Source of the DNA: Deroplatys truncata | Lineage: Eukaryota > Arthropoda > Insecta > Mantodea > Mantidae | Assembly (NCBI GenBank): GCA_030765065.1 | Contig: CM060977.1 | Location: 125,616,295-125,680,294, forward strand | Direction: 5' to 3' | Length of the DNA: 64,000 nt | In this document: one piece after another, positions 22,045 through 32,142 of the stretch | Layout: every line of letters begins with the position of its first letter | How positions within the stretch are numbered: the first letter of the stretch is position 1 | Translations under genes and position numbers: made by a program | The notes under the pieces: generated by a model | What the model saw: only the letters and a program-made list of their open reading frames with translations | Databases searched by the model: none | Told to the model about the DNA's origin: nothing

Positions 22045-22575
22045 GACTAGAAGCGGAGGGGGACCTAGCACCTCTAGCTATGCAGATCTTTTGTACCTAG
22101 GCCTCTGACGAGGTGCCCCCGGGAGGGAAGGATGAGGTGAGAGGAGACAGAGGGCGGCCGGATCAGGAGGAACGACAGGCAGAGGGTAGGGTCCCTACCG
22201 CTTAGAGATATGAACTCCTCGGGTGGTGGCTGATGCAGCCAACGGTCCTCCCCTATGGGCTTACACATCCCCTGGGGGCTCGGGACCCGGAGGACGAAAG
22301 TTACCTCAGATCATCCTTTTCTCCTGTCATGCACACGCCGGGACCTCCCGCCGACACTTGCAACCCTGAAAGAAACCAAGCGGGTGAAAGGCGAAGTAAA
22401 ATGAGAATGGGGAGGAAAACGGAAGGAGAGAAAATTCAGGGACGTAATGATCCTTCCCAGCGACTCGGAGGAAACCCAAAACCACCCATGGGACAAGAAG
22501 GTCGGCCACGGGAATCGATCCCACCTCTCGAATGGGGGCCACAGACGTTACCGCTTGAGCTATCCCGCTCGATTC
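22045..22575 (-). mobile_element. tRNA-derived SINE, family D (copy 2)
   Basis: The minus-strand head reads GCGGGATAGCTCAAGCGGTA (A box) and TGGGATCGATTCCCGTGG (B box), at about 22500-22572. The body and tail follow toward 22045, with the CATTCTCATTTTACTTCGCC and CCTCTGTCTCCTCTCACCTC parts also seen in the copy at 48.9 kb. Four overlapping long frames here are SINE shadows. Confidence 0.65.
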
Positions 22576-22814
22576 TACTTCCTAGAATCTGGAAGTATGA
22601 ACAAGAATGTAAGTTCAAATTAAAACCAAAAGTAGTAAAATCCAATGTTTACAACTAAGTATAATGAGTTATCATAGCCGAAGAGCTATTGTTCCTAAAG
22701 CAAAAGCCAACAATATGATCTTAAATAATGATGTTCAAATGAGTCAGGAGCATATAAAGCTTACAACATTTGTCTTCTGAGAATAAGAAGACCGGAAATA
22801 AACCATATCCAAGC

Positions 22815-22885
22815 AGCCCCTCCCAAACGATATTCAAACTCGGGACATCTTGAATCTGGTGCAGATAGGCTAGCCCCCAAGTTGG
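22815..22885 (-). mobile_element. tRNA-like SINE head remnant
   Basis: The minus strand shows CCCGAGTTTGAATATCG as a weak B box and CTAGCCTATCTGCACC upstream of it. No further body recognised. Confidence 0.3.
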
Positions 22886-23354
22886 GCTGAAATATTGTTA
22901 ATTTCAGGTAAATTTGTCCAAATCGTGCTCTTTCCTTATCAATGTGGTTGCACAACCAATAGAAGAAATCTTATAAAACATTTGGAAAATAGCTGTCTTA
23001 AGCCCATGAATGCACGAGGCAGGGACGTGTATTCTGAGGACAAAAGAAGAAATACTATTGGAAACTGCGAGATACAACTTTTCACAGCTGTATTTGAAAT
23101 TTTAAGTACCAGGCATATAATAAATAATCGAAAGATAGAAAATCATTTAAGTTGAAAAAAAGAGCGTTCCTCCAAAATAAGAAGGTTCTAAAAGTAGAAT
23201 GGTTGTTTCTCAGGCAATGGTTTTGAACGCATGGAGAATCATAAGGTTTTATTCCGTAGATTGCTTGTACTAAAACACAAGAGTACACGTTTTTAAGTAT
23301 GGATAAGACACGGTTGCTGCATCGTAGTCACTATCGCTGTGCATTGTCGGATTC

Positions 23355-23471
23355 ATGCCGTCAGCTGAAGATAATGGCATACGTGACCTCATGCAAGCTT
23401 ACAAACACTACGGAATTTATTCAGCTGTCTACGATCTTCAATCTCTCTACACAGAGTTTGCGAATTTTCAA
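23355..23471 (+). pseudogene. short possible coding relic
   Basis: The plus frame gives SAEDNGIRDLMQAYKHYGIY followed by SAVYDLQSLYTEFANFQ before a T-run at 23471. The amino-acid mix is protein-like and unlike the AT-rich chance frames around it, but I do not recognise the family and there are no clear splice sites. Confidence 0.2.
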
Positions 23472-23675
23472 GTTTTTTTTTTTTCGTTTTTTAATATATT
23501 TATTAACTTATTGTTGCTTAACTACAAGCGGTTATATTGCGACAAATTATAGAATAATACAACAAGGTGAATACAATGCAACAGTGTCATTGCAGTGGAG
23601 TATATGCATAATAACAAATTAATACAACATTTTACAAAATAAATCCTACAGTTGTTCTAATGACACAGGAGGTTA

Positions 23676-24355
23676 TACGAGGGCCGTCCAAAAAGTAAGT
23701 TTCCCTATTTTATAAAAAAATATTACATACAATTGATCATGTTGAATTAATTTATTTACATTGCACAACCATGTTTGGGAACGTGACATAAGTTTTTCCA
23801 AGCCAGTGTTGTACCAGGTCGGGTCCTGTGCTCGCAACCACCTGAACACTGATGTGTCTTCATCCTCGGTGTTAAAAGTGCTTACCTTTGAGTTGGAGGA
23901 ACATGTGAAAATCACTTGAGGTGAAAACATAGGATACGAGAAAACTTTCACGTTGAATCTTGACCCAGGCGAAGCTCAGAAGATTCAACTGGGAAGTTTT
24001 CTCGCATCCCCCATATTCACCAGATTTTCCCAAGTGATTTTCACATGCTCCCCTGACTCAAAGATCATCATGGAGGTAAACACTTTAACACCGTGACGAA
24101 GATCAATCAGAAGTGAGCAGCTGGTTACGAGCACAGGGCCCGACTTCTAGTTGGTTGCGAGCAAAGGACACGACCTGGTACAACACTGGCTTGGAAAAAC
24201 TTGTATCACGTCCCCAAAAATGATTGGAAAATCATGTTGACTATGTAGAAAAGTAGCAAAGGATTGTACAATATAAATAAAATTAATTCAACATGATTAA
24301 TTGAGTGTAATGTTTTTTTATATAAAATACGGAAACTTATTTGACGACCCTCGTA
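23676..24355. mobile_element. palindromic mariner derivative
   Basis: TA dinucleotides at 23676 and 24354 flank ends that read CGAGGGCCGTCC and, inverted, CGAGGGTCGTCA. The arms (about 23678-23965 and 23985-24353) are inverted copies of each other, each holding the 3' part of a mariner transposase. The left arm, minus strand, reads VFRWLRAQDPTWYNTGLEKL near its end. The right arm carries FNWEVFSHPPYSPDF on the plus strand, the family's HPPYSPD catalytic-Asp motif. Arms differ by scattered changes, so it is not recent. It cannot encode a whole transposase. Confidence 0.7.
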
Positions 24356-24445
24356 GAATGATGTGGAGTGAAGGAATTTACGAATGGCTTGGATGGTTTT
24401 CGCGTTATTGAATAGTGTTGGAGAATGAGTTCACAGCTAGTGAAG

Positions 24446-24710
24446 GTCGTTCTTCTTGGTGTAGCGGTTACCATGCTAGCCTCTAGTTCCCGAGGTGGCG
24501 ATGGATTTTTTTCGGGCGTAAAAATCCTTAGCATGGCTTCCTCCGGAAGGGAAGTAAAGTCGGTGGTCCCGTGTCGTAGATTTACGGCACGTAAAAGAAC
24601 CTCAAGCCTGATAAAGAGGCCTCTGAGCAAAATTACCGGTCTTTCACGCCCAATATAGAATGGGACGCTAAGGAACACAGCAATCAAAGAGCGTCCATAA
24701 ATAAAATCTC
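24446..24710 (+). mobile_element. SINE family C (copy 3)
   Basis: The head is shortened: GTGTAGCGGTTACCATGCTA is present but the B box segment is deleted, as in copy 2. The body runs from GGATTTTTTTCGGGCG to GCGTCCATAAATAAAATC. Shared loss of the B box in copies 2 and 3 could mark a subfamily. Confidence 0.75.
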
Positions 24711-25240
24711 GATATTGTTTTACAGCGAATGAAGAAATTAATATCCAATTAAAGTGCTTATTACTTATTGAGCTAGATCCATATTTTGGAGGTAACCCAA
24801 CATATTTAAAAATATACAGAAACCTACTAGAAAGATACGCAGGAAGTCCGCATGTAAATGAAAGATTTTAATTAATCAGGAAAACAAGGTAAAAATGCAT
24901 CGTGCGGACCCAAAAACACGGCCAGTCCGGTCTAAGCGACGACGGTACGAGAACATACCGCAATGTTTCGTTTCCGATCAATGCTGAAAGTTAACTGAAC
25001 TCCAATTTGCAGCTTGCAGTCAGTAAGTTTCTCCACAACAGTAAAACATACTCTCAGAAGAAAACCGTATGGATTTCTTTCCGCACGGATAAAAGCATTG
25101 TGTGTGAACGCGGACGGAACGGACAAGCTGGCTCAAACCGCGCTGTTGTCACAGCTAATCTTGATTTTAATGAGAGCATCGGGTCCAAAACAGCCGATGT
25201 TCCCGTTATAAGTATTTTATTCCCAAACGGGAATACACAT
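24711..25240. other. unassigned intergenic DNA
   Basis: Frames at 24932-25126 (-) and 25007-25261 (+) overlap and match nothing I know. Confidence 0.35.
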
Positions 25241-25574
25241 ATAAGATGCGTTGCAAAATGATAAGACCACAGATAAAATTCGCCATATATAGAGAAAAAC
25301 TAAAACCAAATATATTTTTACTTACGTACTCGTACATAAAATTATATAACTTTTAAGGTATAATTAAATACAAACAAAAGCATTCCTTTCATACACTGCT
25401 GAATACAAGCAACAATTCTGCTGCAAAATGATAAGACCACTAGACTTTTATATCCTGTAAATGAACCCTTTTTCAGAAGTAACTGAAATGAAACACAGAC
25501 CATCATGTTCTCTTCAAGTTTCTGTAACACTGGCAGTTCAAGTTAATACCATGCAAATGTCACAGAAGTATTTA

Positions 25575-26665
25575 ATTTCTGCACACTGGCATATTACTTT
25601 CCATCGCGATAAATTGATCTGCTTAAAATTTCCCATGCGTTCTCCATAGTGTTTAGGTCTGCAGAAAGTGCGGGCCATTCCACAACACTAACACCTTTGC
25701 AATGAAACCAATTCCTTGTGAATTCAGCAGTTTAGATACTTACTTGCATTGTCCTGCTGAAATATCCAATTCACTGTTCCAATCCTTTGTGCAACTGGTA
25801 AAAGGTACTCTTCAAGCAATGTCTGATAGTGTATGGCTTTCATACGACCTGCAGGGAATGCAAGATGTGCTTTCCCTCAATGTCCGAATCCACCCCATAC
25901 CTACAGAGACTTTCCTCTGTGCTGCCTCTTTGAAAACTGTTCCTTTCTGAGCTCGATAGTAGAGCACAGTCGTCAGGAACGTATAAATTGAATTCCTTTT
26001 CATCACTAAATATTACACGCTTCCATTCTTCCTTCCAGGTGACGTGTTCCTTAACCCAGTCAACACGTCTCTGTTTATGACGGACTGCCAAACGGGGTTG
26101 CGTTTTCAGTTTCTTGTTTTTCAATATGTTTGACTAACCCGGACCACGTCAATTTGTCAACATTGACGGTGGGATCACGAGCAAGTTGTCCCAGCGATGA
26201 ATCACTAGCACCGAGTTTTCTGATCAGTTGTCGTCCTCCGTGGACTAGTGGTACCGTGCTAGCCTCCGGTTCCCAAGGTCGCGGGTTCAAACCCGGCGGA
26301 GGGCGATGGATTTTTTCGGGCGTAAAAATCCTTAGCATGGCTTCCATCGGAAGGGAAGTAAAGCCGGTGGTCCCGTGTCGTAGATTTACGGCACGTAAAA
26401 GAACCTCAAGCCTGATAAAGAGGCATCTGAGCAAAATTACCGGTCTTTCACGCCCAATATGGAATGGGACGCTAAGAACCATAGTAGTTAAAGAGCGTCC
26501 ATAAATAAAAAAAAAACTCAATGATCACTTGTGTCTTCTGTCGAGGCGTAAGTTTTTGATGTCTTCCAGACGACCTGTTTGTTCCATAATTATTTCCTAG
26601 CTTCAGAAAGTTATTTATCACGTATGGTGATTTGCCAAGCCTTCTTGCTATTGAGAAGAACATGC
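25575..26665 (-). pseudogene. Tc1-family transposase relic
   Basis: The minus strand shows three recognisable parts. The N-terminal helix-turn-helix region is SIARRLGKSPYVINNFLKLG with NRSSGRHQKLTPRQK (26480-26663). The middle has RLAVRHKQRRVDWVKEHVTW and KRVIFSDEKEFNLYVPD (about 25960-26110), which contains the first catalytic-Asp neighbourhood (SDEKEFNL). The C-terminal part has VVEWPALSADLNTMENAWEI (about 25630-25690), corresponding to the WPARSPDLNPIENLW motif of DD34E elements. Frames are broken and the SINE splits N-terminal from middle, so the protein cannot be made. Its role would have been cut-and-paste transposition at TA sites. Confidence 0.65.
26221..26531 (+). mobile_element. SINE family C (copy 4) with 10-bp target duplication
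   Basis: TGATCAGTTG (26221-26230) and TGATCACTTG (26522-26531) flank a full-length SINE (26231-26521). The tRNA-like head has A box GTGGACTAGTGG and B box GGGTTCAAACCCGG. The tail is ATAAATAAAAAAAAAACTCA. It lies inside the Tc1 transposase and therefore postdates it. This is the best reference copy of the family here. Confidence 0.85.
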
Positions 26666-26899
26666 TTCTTCTTTTAAGGCTTTAACTTGACCTTGCTTGA
26701 AACTGGACAATCCTGCCTTCCTACCCACACTACTACCCGTAGTTATCGTGAACTCTTCACAAACAATTGACATGAAGCTACTCTCTTCGAGGGCTCAGCA
26801 TAGCATATAGTACGAAGGTCACGGAATATTCACCTTGGTCTTATCATTTTGCAACAGGACTGTCTTCCAACTTGTGTGCAAAGAATGCGTTTGTTTGTA

Positions 26900-27435
26900 A
26901 TTGGCCCTACAATGCAGGTAATATAAGGGACACCTCGCACACCGCGAACTACAGATATCTATTGTAGCTACCACCCCTCAGGAGGGAGAAATGGAGTGAA
27001 AGAACCACTGGAGGCTACAGGCCATAAGCAGACAAGCTACAGAGACTCGCGGAAGTCCCTAACATTTCCAAGCTCGCACACCCGTCCCAATGCTGGAGCC
27101 GCCTAGAGAGAGAGAGAGACAGCGATGCTGTCCAAAAGTCAAGTAGCCCTCTGGTGTCCACGAAGAATAATAATTCCTTTCACTTAGCATGCATCCTGTC
27201 ATCTGTCCGGTATCGCCAAACACCATGAAACCTATAAGCACACTTGAAAGATGAGAAGGAAATGGAACGAAAGGGAAATTGTTAGGAAATCGTGGTAGAG
27301 AGGAAATTAAGCCAACATTCGCCTGCTGACCCCAGGGAAACCATGAAAAACCCATGGGTCAATGAGGGCATCGAACCCGGGACCTTCCGAATGCGAGTTG
27401 CACATGTTACCGCGGCGCCACCTCGCTTGGTGAAT
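26900..27435 (-). mobile_element. SINE family D (copy 3)
   Basis: The minus-strand head (about 27365-27432) contains GGCGCCGCGGTAACATGTGC and CCCGGGTTCGATGCCC. The body includes GGTTTCCCTGGGGTCAGCAG and runs left past 27060. It lies head to head with copy 4, with about 40 bp between. The left boundary is uncertain, as 26880-27060 has no clear match. Confidence 0.55.
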
Positions 27436-27474
27436 ACACATAAAGTCTTCACAGTCCTATGAATACGTGCCGAG

Positions 27475-27885
27475 CAGATGGCTCCGTGGTAACATGCGAG
27501 GCTCGCATTCGGGAGATCCCGGTTCGATTCCCGTCGGGTCACCTACTCTGACCATGGTTATTTTCGTGGTTTCGCCTGATGGGTAGGCGAACCCTGACCC
27601 CATCATTGCTTTTCGTCTATTTCAGCGTTGAAGGACAAGACGACGTGGAATTTGCGCCTTAGAAAAGATTTCTCTTTGACGCTCGGTAGGTCTGCTGGGG
27701 ACGGAGATTAGGCACTGCTAGCCGGCGTCAAGATGGGCTCCATATGGTATCGTAGGGACCACGCACATCGTCGTTCGGATCTGGTCACCCTTCGGGTCTC
27801 TCCCCTTATCCCTTCCTCCGAGGGGTCAGGTTGAAAGCGCACGGAGCCCAATGTGGCCTAATTGCGGTGTCGTGCTCCAGTTACT
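27475..27885 (+). mobile_element. SINE family D (copy 4)
   Basis: Head: GGCTCCGTGGTAACATGCGA and CCCGGTTCGATTCCCGTCGG. Body: TTCGTGGTTTCGCCTGATGG. Tail part: CTCCCCTTATCCCTTCCTCC and GGTTGAAAGCGCACGGAGCC, which matches the tails of other D copies. Confidence 0.6.
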
Positions 27886-28263
27886 GCAGGCCTCTCCTCC
27901 AAAATCCTATGAACGCCTAAGTTGAAAACTGTGATTAATGCTGAAGAATCCAACACGAGCAATGCAAATAAAAGAAAGATAACTCCCAATTCCAAGAAAG
28001 TGAACCGCCACGCTGACCCAAGTGCTTTCTCCAAAAAGTAGCAAAAATGTATATACCCCTCGTCAAAGGCTGCCATCCATTTTAAAGAAGGAACCCCTTT
28101 CTGCCATCCATTTTAAAGGAGGAACTCCTTTTGTCAACAAGAAGTAGGGGAGCTCTGACATGGTCCAACAGGTCGGTGTCATTCGACCCATGCTGTTATG
28201 CTGATATTCTCAAGGCAAACAGCTAAGTAAGTATACAGATATCGGTGATAATCCGTTTTTATT

Positions 28264-28440
28264 TATTATCTGTCACAGACATGCAGTTCTTTTCCTTCTC
28301 AAATTCATTCACCGTCTGCCTGAATGCTGGCGATGCATTGCATGACGAGATTGTCCGCAGTCTCTTCACTTTTGCCATCATTCACCGCGGCTGTACGAGG
28401 AAAGAGCTGGTGAATGTCAAAGACCTCAAAAAGAGAGAAC
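28264..28440 (+). CDS. possible host exon, unrecognised
   Basis: TTATTATCTGTCACAG (28265-28280) is a good 3' splice-site candidate. The plus frame after it reads SFSNSFTVCLNAGDALHDEI and then VRSLFTFAIIHRGCTRKELV, balanced in composition and more GC-rich than the surroundings. No 5' splice site stands out before the low-complexity DDYDDDDD run at 28440-28470. The opposite strand is also partly open, so orientation is unsure. I recognise no family. It could equally be an old repeat. Confidence 0.2.
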
Positions 28441-28599
28441 CAGATGATTATGATGATGATGATGATTGCGCCGCTGAGAGAGATCGATGCGGTCTCCCTC
28501 TCTCATCACGATCCAACCCCTCCCCCTCTCCGCCCGAAACAATGGAAGCCCGCAGGTCTGCTTTACATACATACTCCTAGGCACTCCAGGTTCTGCTGA

Positions 28600-28835
28600 A
28601 GTTTATATGAGAATTTCAAACGGTTTTTGCATCGACGGTATTGCTTTCGGGGTCTCTCGCACTCTGCTATCCCTTAATTAGCTCTAAGGGAGCTGATATT
28701 GACCTCGCATACTTCTGAGATCGTATTAAGATGTAGGTAAGAAACTTCCGTACTTGCCATTCCATTTATAAACTTTTCTAACTGCATATGAATGTTCAAA
28801 CTGAAGTCCTGTCCCTAAAAGGGATAAGCACTCCG

Positions 28836-28875
<40 letters not shown>

Positions 28876-30072
28876 GTCCTCGTGCAAAATTATGTATGTA
28901 ATTATAAAGCCATTTATCTAGTAACAATTAAGTCCTTCGTTTAAAATGCTGAAACCAAACAACATTCTGAGCTTACCTTGTTATAACACTTACATCCAAC
29001 TTTAAATGTAACATTGCATCCATAAAATTATATTTATTCAGGTTGGATACGAGGGCCCCACCAAGAATTATCAAATACTCTTGATTTCGCTTCTCCCGAC
29101 CTAAGAAATGCTTAGGTAAGGCGTCTCATCAATGTCAAGAACAGGTACGCTTTGAAGCTCTCGCGGATGTCCAGTACATAAACAGAAATCATTCAAAAAC
29201 ATCGAAATGTGTATTGTTCATATTCTTTAAATCCGCTAAGAAATTCAGAAAATATAACTATGAAACATTGAATTAAAATTACCTTCTGAATCACCAGTAA
29301 AAACAAACAGGTCACTCTCATGTGTTACTGTCGTATTACCATGGAAGAGAGTATTGTGTTCTGTGGGGAAGTCTTGGTACTGCACACTTTAAGGCAATGG
29401 AAACAAGGGTTGTGACATATTTCGAAGGCAATTCTTCTCCGCTATTTGAGCGATTAATATGGAATTTTGCGACGGAGCAGATTTCGCAGTATTTGACTAA
29501 TTCAACATTAACTGATCTAAACCGTTAAAACGATCTCATTTTACATGTGCTGGGCAAATATTTGACTTGCTACAACATGGAGTTGTCCCTCTTTTTTCCT
29601 CACCGCAAGGTCACAGATGACAGCAGAGAAATTCCTCATACGCGAATTAAATTTGTAATTCCTTCAATGTGATTCGTGTCACAAAATGGGCAAATGGAGA
29701 AAACGTAAGAAGTACAGAGATGTCCATGGGAGGAGATGTCACTACCTGGAAGCCTGAACTCAAATGCAGCCACCAATTTACAATAAAAAAAGTATTATCT
29801 TTAAGAAGGATTGAAGTTTCTATAATAAAGTGCAACAGCTCTATGCGTATAGTATGCAATGTTGTATCGTCTAAGCGGGGGAAATACACCTCCTCATTTG
29901 AAAGAATAGTATGAGTTATAAAACTTAAAGCTTATGATGTAAATATATAATATGTCAGCAAAGGTGCTGTCTCCCACACAAATTTTGTTTATGGATGGTG
30001 GAACCAAAAATAAAGTTTATTACATTTCCCATCTTTCTAGCAACATCTTAATGCAACTATATACTGATCAGT
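28600..30072. other. unassigned intergenic DNA with an (ATT)n array
   Basis: A (TTA)n microsatellite occupies about 28837-28875. The remainder is AT-rich. Overlapping frames on both strands at 29647-29914 match nothing I know. Confidence 0.4.
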
Positions 30073-30073
30073 A

Positions 30074-30362
30074 ATCCCGTGGCGCTACAGCCAATGAAGG
30101 GCCTAGACCCAATCCTGCCGGCCTCACACCCACGTACGCAAAGCAGAGCTTGGCGATCACCCAACCAATCATCCCCAGCTAGAATGTTGATCGGTGACTG
30201 CGATCGCTACCTATCGCAGCTCCTCACTTTTCTCACGATGCTGAGTGGGCACTGGTCCTATATCCGGGACTTAACCGCCATGGATGGGATCGAACCCGGG
30301 CGGATTACGTGTCTGGGAACAACAGTTCCACGCTCTAGCCCACAGCGGCACGGCGCAGGACC
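30074..30362 (-). mobile_element. tRNA-headed SINE, family E
   Basis: The minus strand starts CGCCGTGCCGCTGTGGGCTA and has B box GCCCGGGTTCGATCCCATC (about 30285-30303). The body ends, on the plus strand, with CCCGTGGCGCTACAGCCAAT and GAAGGGCCTAGACC. I believe this GTGGCGCTACAGCC block recurs in insect SINEs. The unit is about 290 bp and is a different family from C and D. Confidence 0.55.
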
Positions 30363-30428
30363 TTAAAGTAACTATAGAAAACATAAATACGACCACTGTT
30401 TACATACGCAGGTATAGCGCTGATGCCA

Positions 30429-30755
30429 ATACCACCATCAACAGTTGAGAGAATCAACCAATTTGAAAGGAAGAATGGCCCAGAAACTATCACCTTGGTT
30501 AGAAACAACGAAATCTATGAACTCAAAAACTAAACCAACAGAAGAAGCCATAAACAGAATGACAACAAAACACATGGACAACGCAGAGCACTCCGTGCAT
30601 GCTGGAAGCGTAATCGAACGAACAAAAGAATACAAGATGATTAGATGACACAACTCAACAAGACGCAGCCTAGCGACCCACCACCAACAACAATCATCAA
30701 AACGTACAAGAAGCGAGAGAAGAGGAAGCCAGACTACTACAATGAGATGTAAATA
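30429..30755 (+). pseudogene. unrecognised coding relic
   Basis: Plus-strand translation from 30429 gives STVERINQFERKNGPETITL and then VRNNEIYELK. A shifted frame continues with EEAINRMTTKHMDNAEHSVH and a basic tail. The composition is clearly protein-like and A-rich. I cannot place the family. It ends shortly before the mariner at 30787. Confidence 0.3.
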
Positions 30756-30786
30756 TTTTGAGTGTAGTTTATAAAAACACATGACA

Positions 30787-32064
30787 GTGGATCACTTTGA
30801 GAGTTTTGAGAATGGGCAACAATGAATAGTGGTAAGGCAAAGCAGCTTTTCCTAACTTCAGATTGAAGTTCACATAGCAACAGGTGCAAGCCTGGGCGCG
30901 CTCCAACAATGTGCATCATCAGCACCGCGCGTGTACATGTATAGCAGGAGTTGCTACGCCATACCTAGGATAGATATCAAGCGGGAGCATTTCCGTGCTA
31001 TGATTTTCTATGACATTAAAGTCGGTTTAGCGGAGAGAGAATGCCTTGAAATACTGCATCGTGCATTTGGGAATCTTTGCCCTTTGCAATACACCCTCCA
31101 TTTATCGATGGTATGCAAAGTTTAGAAGAGGAAGGGGTTCCCTCGAAGATGAAGACCGATCAGGGCAGCCGGCTATAGCAACAATGGATGAAAATGTGGA
31201 GAAAGCAGAGCGCATGCTGCGGGAAGATCATTGTTGCACATATGGTCAGATTCAAGAAGCCCTAAATATTGGATAGGCAGCAGTGAAAACAATCCTGAAA
31301 GAAAAGCTTGACGTCAGGAAGCTCTGTAGCAACTGGATCCCCCACCGACACAAATGAGCACAAACGAGGTGTGCAATGGTGCCAGGAAATAATTGAAACC
31401 TTCAGTGGAGGAAGATCCAAAAACAAATGTTTAACATTGTAAAAGGCGGCGAAAGCTGGATTTACCAATATGATCCAGAAACTAAACGACAGTCATCGGT
31501 TTGGGTGTAACCAGGAGAAGATCCCTCAACAAAAGTGAAGCGAACGAGAAATGTTGGCAAGAAGGTGATCTGTTTTTCTTCTTTTCAGCAAGTGGCCACA
31601 TTGTGACGATTCGCTTGAGGGACAAAAGACTCTTACTGCCAGATGGTACACCACAAAATGTCTGCCACAATTGCTCAATAAACTGAGAAAAAAACGTCCT
31701 AAGACTAGTCTGCGTGGAAGTTTGTTGCACCATGGCAATGCCTCTGCTCACACTGCCAAGAAATAGCCCAATTTCTGCAGGAGTCAGGTATTTGTTCTAT
31801 CCTCCCTACAGTCCAGATCTGACCCCATGCGACGTTTTCTATTCCCCAATATAAAAGCTTCAGGTGACTCAACGATTTGATAGCTGCTTACAAAGAATTC
31901 ATTTACACTTTCTCCAAAGAAGAATGGCGTTCAGCATTTGAAAAATGGTTTAAAAAGATGAGATAGTGCATAGAATGCAATGTGGAATATTTTGAAAAGA
32001 TGCAAAGATCAGATAAATTTTTAATATTTTATTGAATCCATTCTCAAAACTTTTGGAATGACCC
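30787..32064 (+). mobile_element. mariner transposon, near full length
   Basis: The right end reads TTTTGGAATGACCC followed by TA (32065). The left end, GTGGATCACTTTGAGAG with TTTTGAGAATGGG, is its degenerate inverted partner. The span of 1278 bp is what a complete mariner measures (about 1.3 kb). The transposase lies between in plus orientation. The left TA is not preserved. The element is well decayed. Confidence 0.75.
30968..32010 (+). pseudogene. mariner transposase pseudogene
   Basis: Landmarks in order are REHFRAMIFYDIKVGLAERE (30983-31042), YRWYAKFRRGRGSLEDEDRS (about 31103-31163), then HTH residues EDHCCTYGQIQEALNIG and VKTILKEKLDVRKLC. Next come GESWIYQYDPETKRQSSVWV (around 31450-31510; the family's first catalytic Asp in GDES is Gly-Glu here) and PGEDPSTKVKR. 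The C-terminus is EEWRSAFEKWFKRMR with CIECNVEYFEKM (about 31920-32000). At least one stop (31274-31276) and several frame changes break it. A whole protein would be about 345 residues and would act as a DD34D transposase at TA sites. Confidence 0.75.
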
Positions 32065-32108
32065 TATGTATATACAAAGTTGAATGTAACAGCGTTGAAT
32101 TATCATTA

Positions 32109-32142
<34 letters not shown>

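Larger units (their letters stand above)
25241..26872 (-). mobile_element. Tc1-like transposon interrupted by a SINE
   Basis: The ends carry GTTGCAAAATGATAAGACCA in inverted orientation (left about 25250-25269, right about 26849-26868). A second direct copy of the box, TGCAAAATGATAAGACCACT, lies at about 25422. Tc1-type transposons with long ends often have such paired direct repeats inside each terminal inverted repeat. Transposase remains lie between, in minus orientation, and a family C SINE sits at 26231-26521. Length without the SINE is about 1.33 kb. Confidence 0.65.

Noticed and set aside
22233-22658. 141-residue plus frame
   Set aside because: Antisense of the SINE D copy 2 body and head.
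18209-26521. Recurring arginine-rich peptides (VKPVVPCRRFTARKRTSSLI) as a gene family
   Set aside because: They coincide exactly with the SINE C body in every case, on both strands, and begin in tRNA-like sequence.
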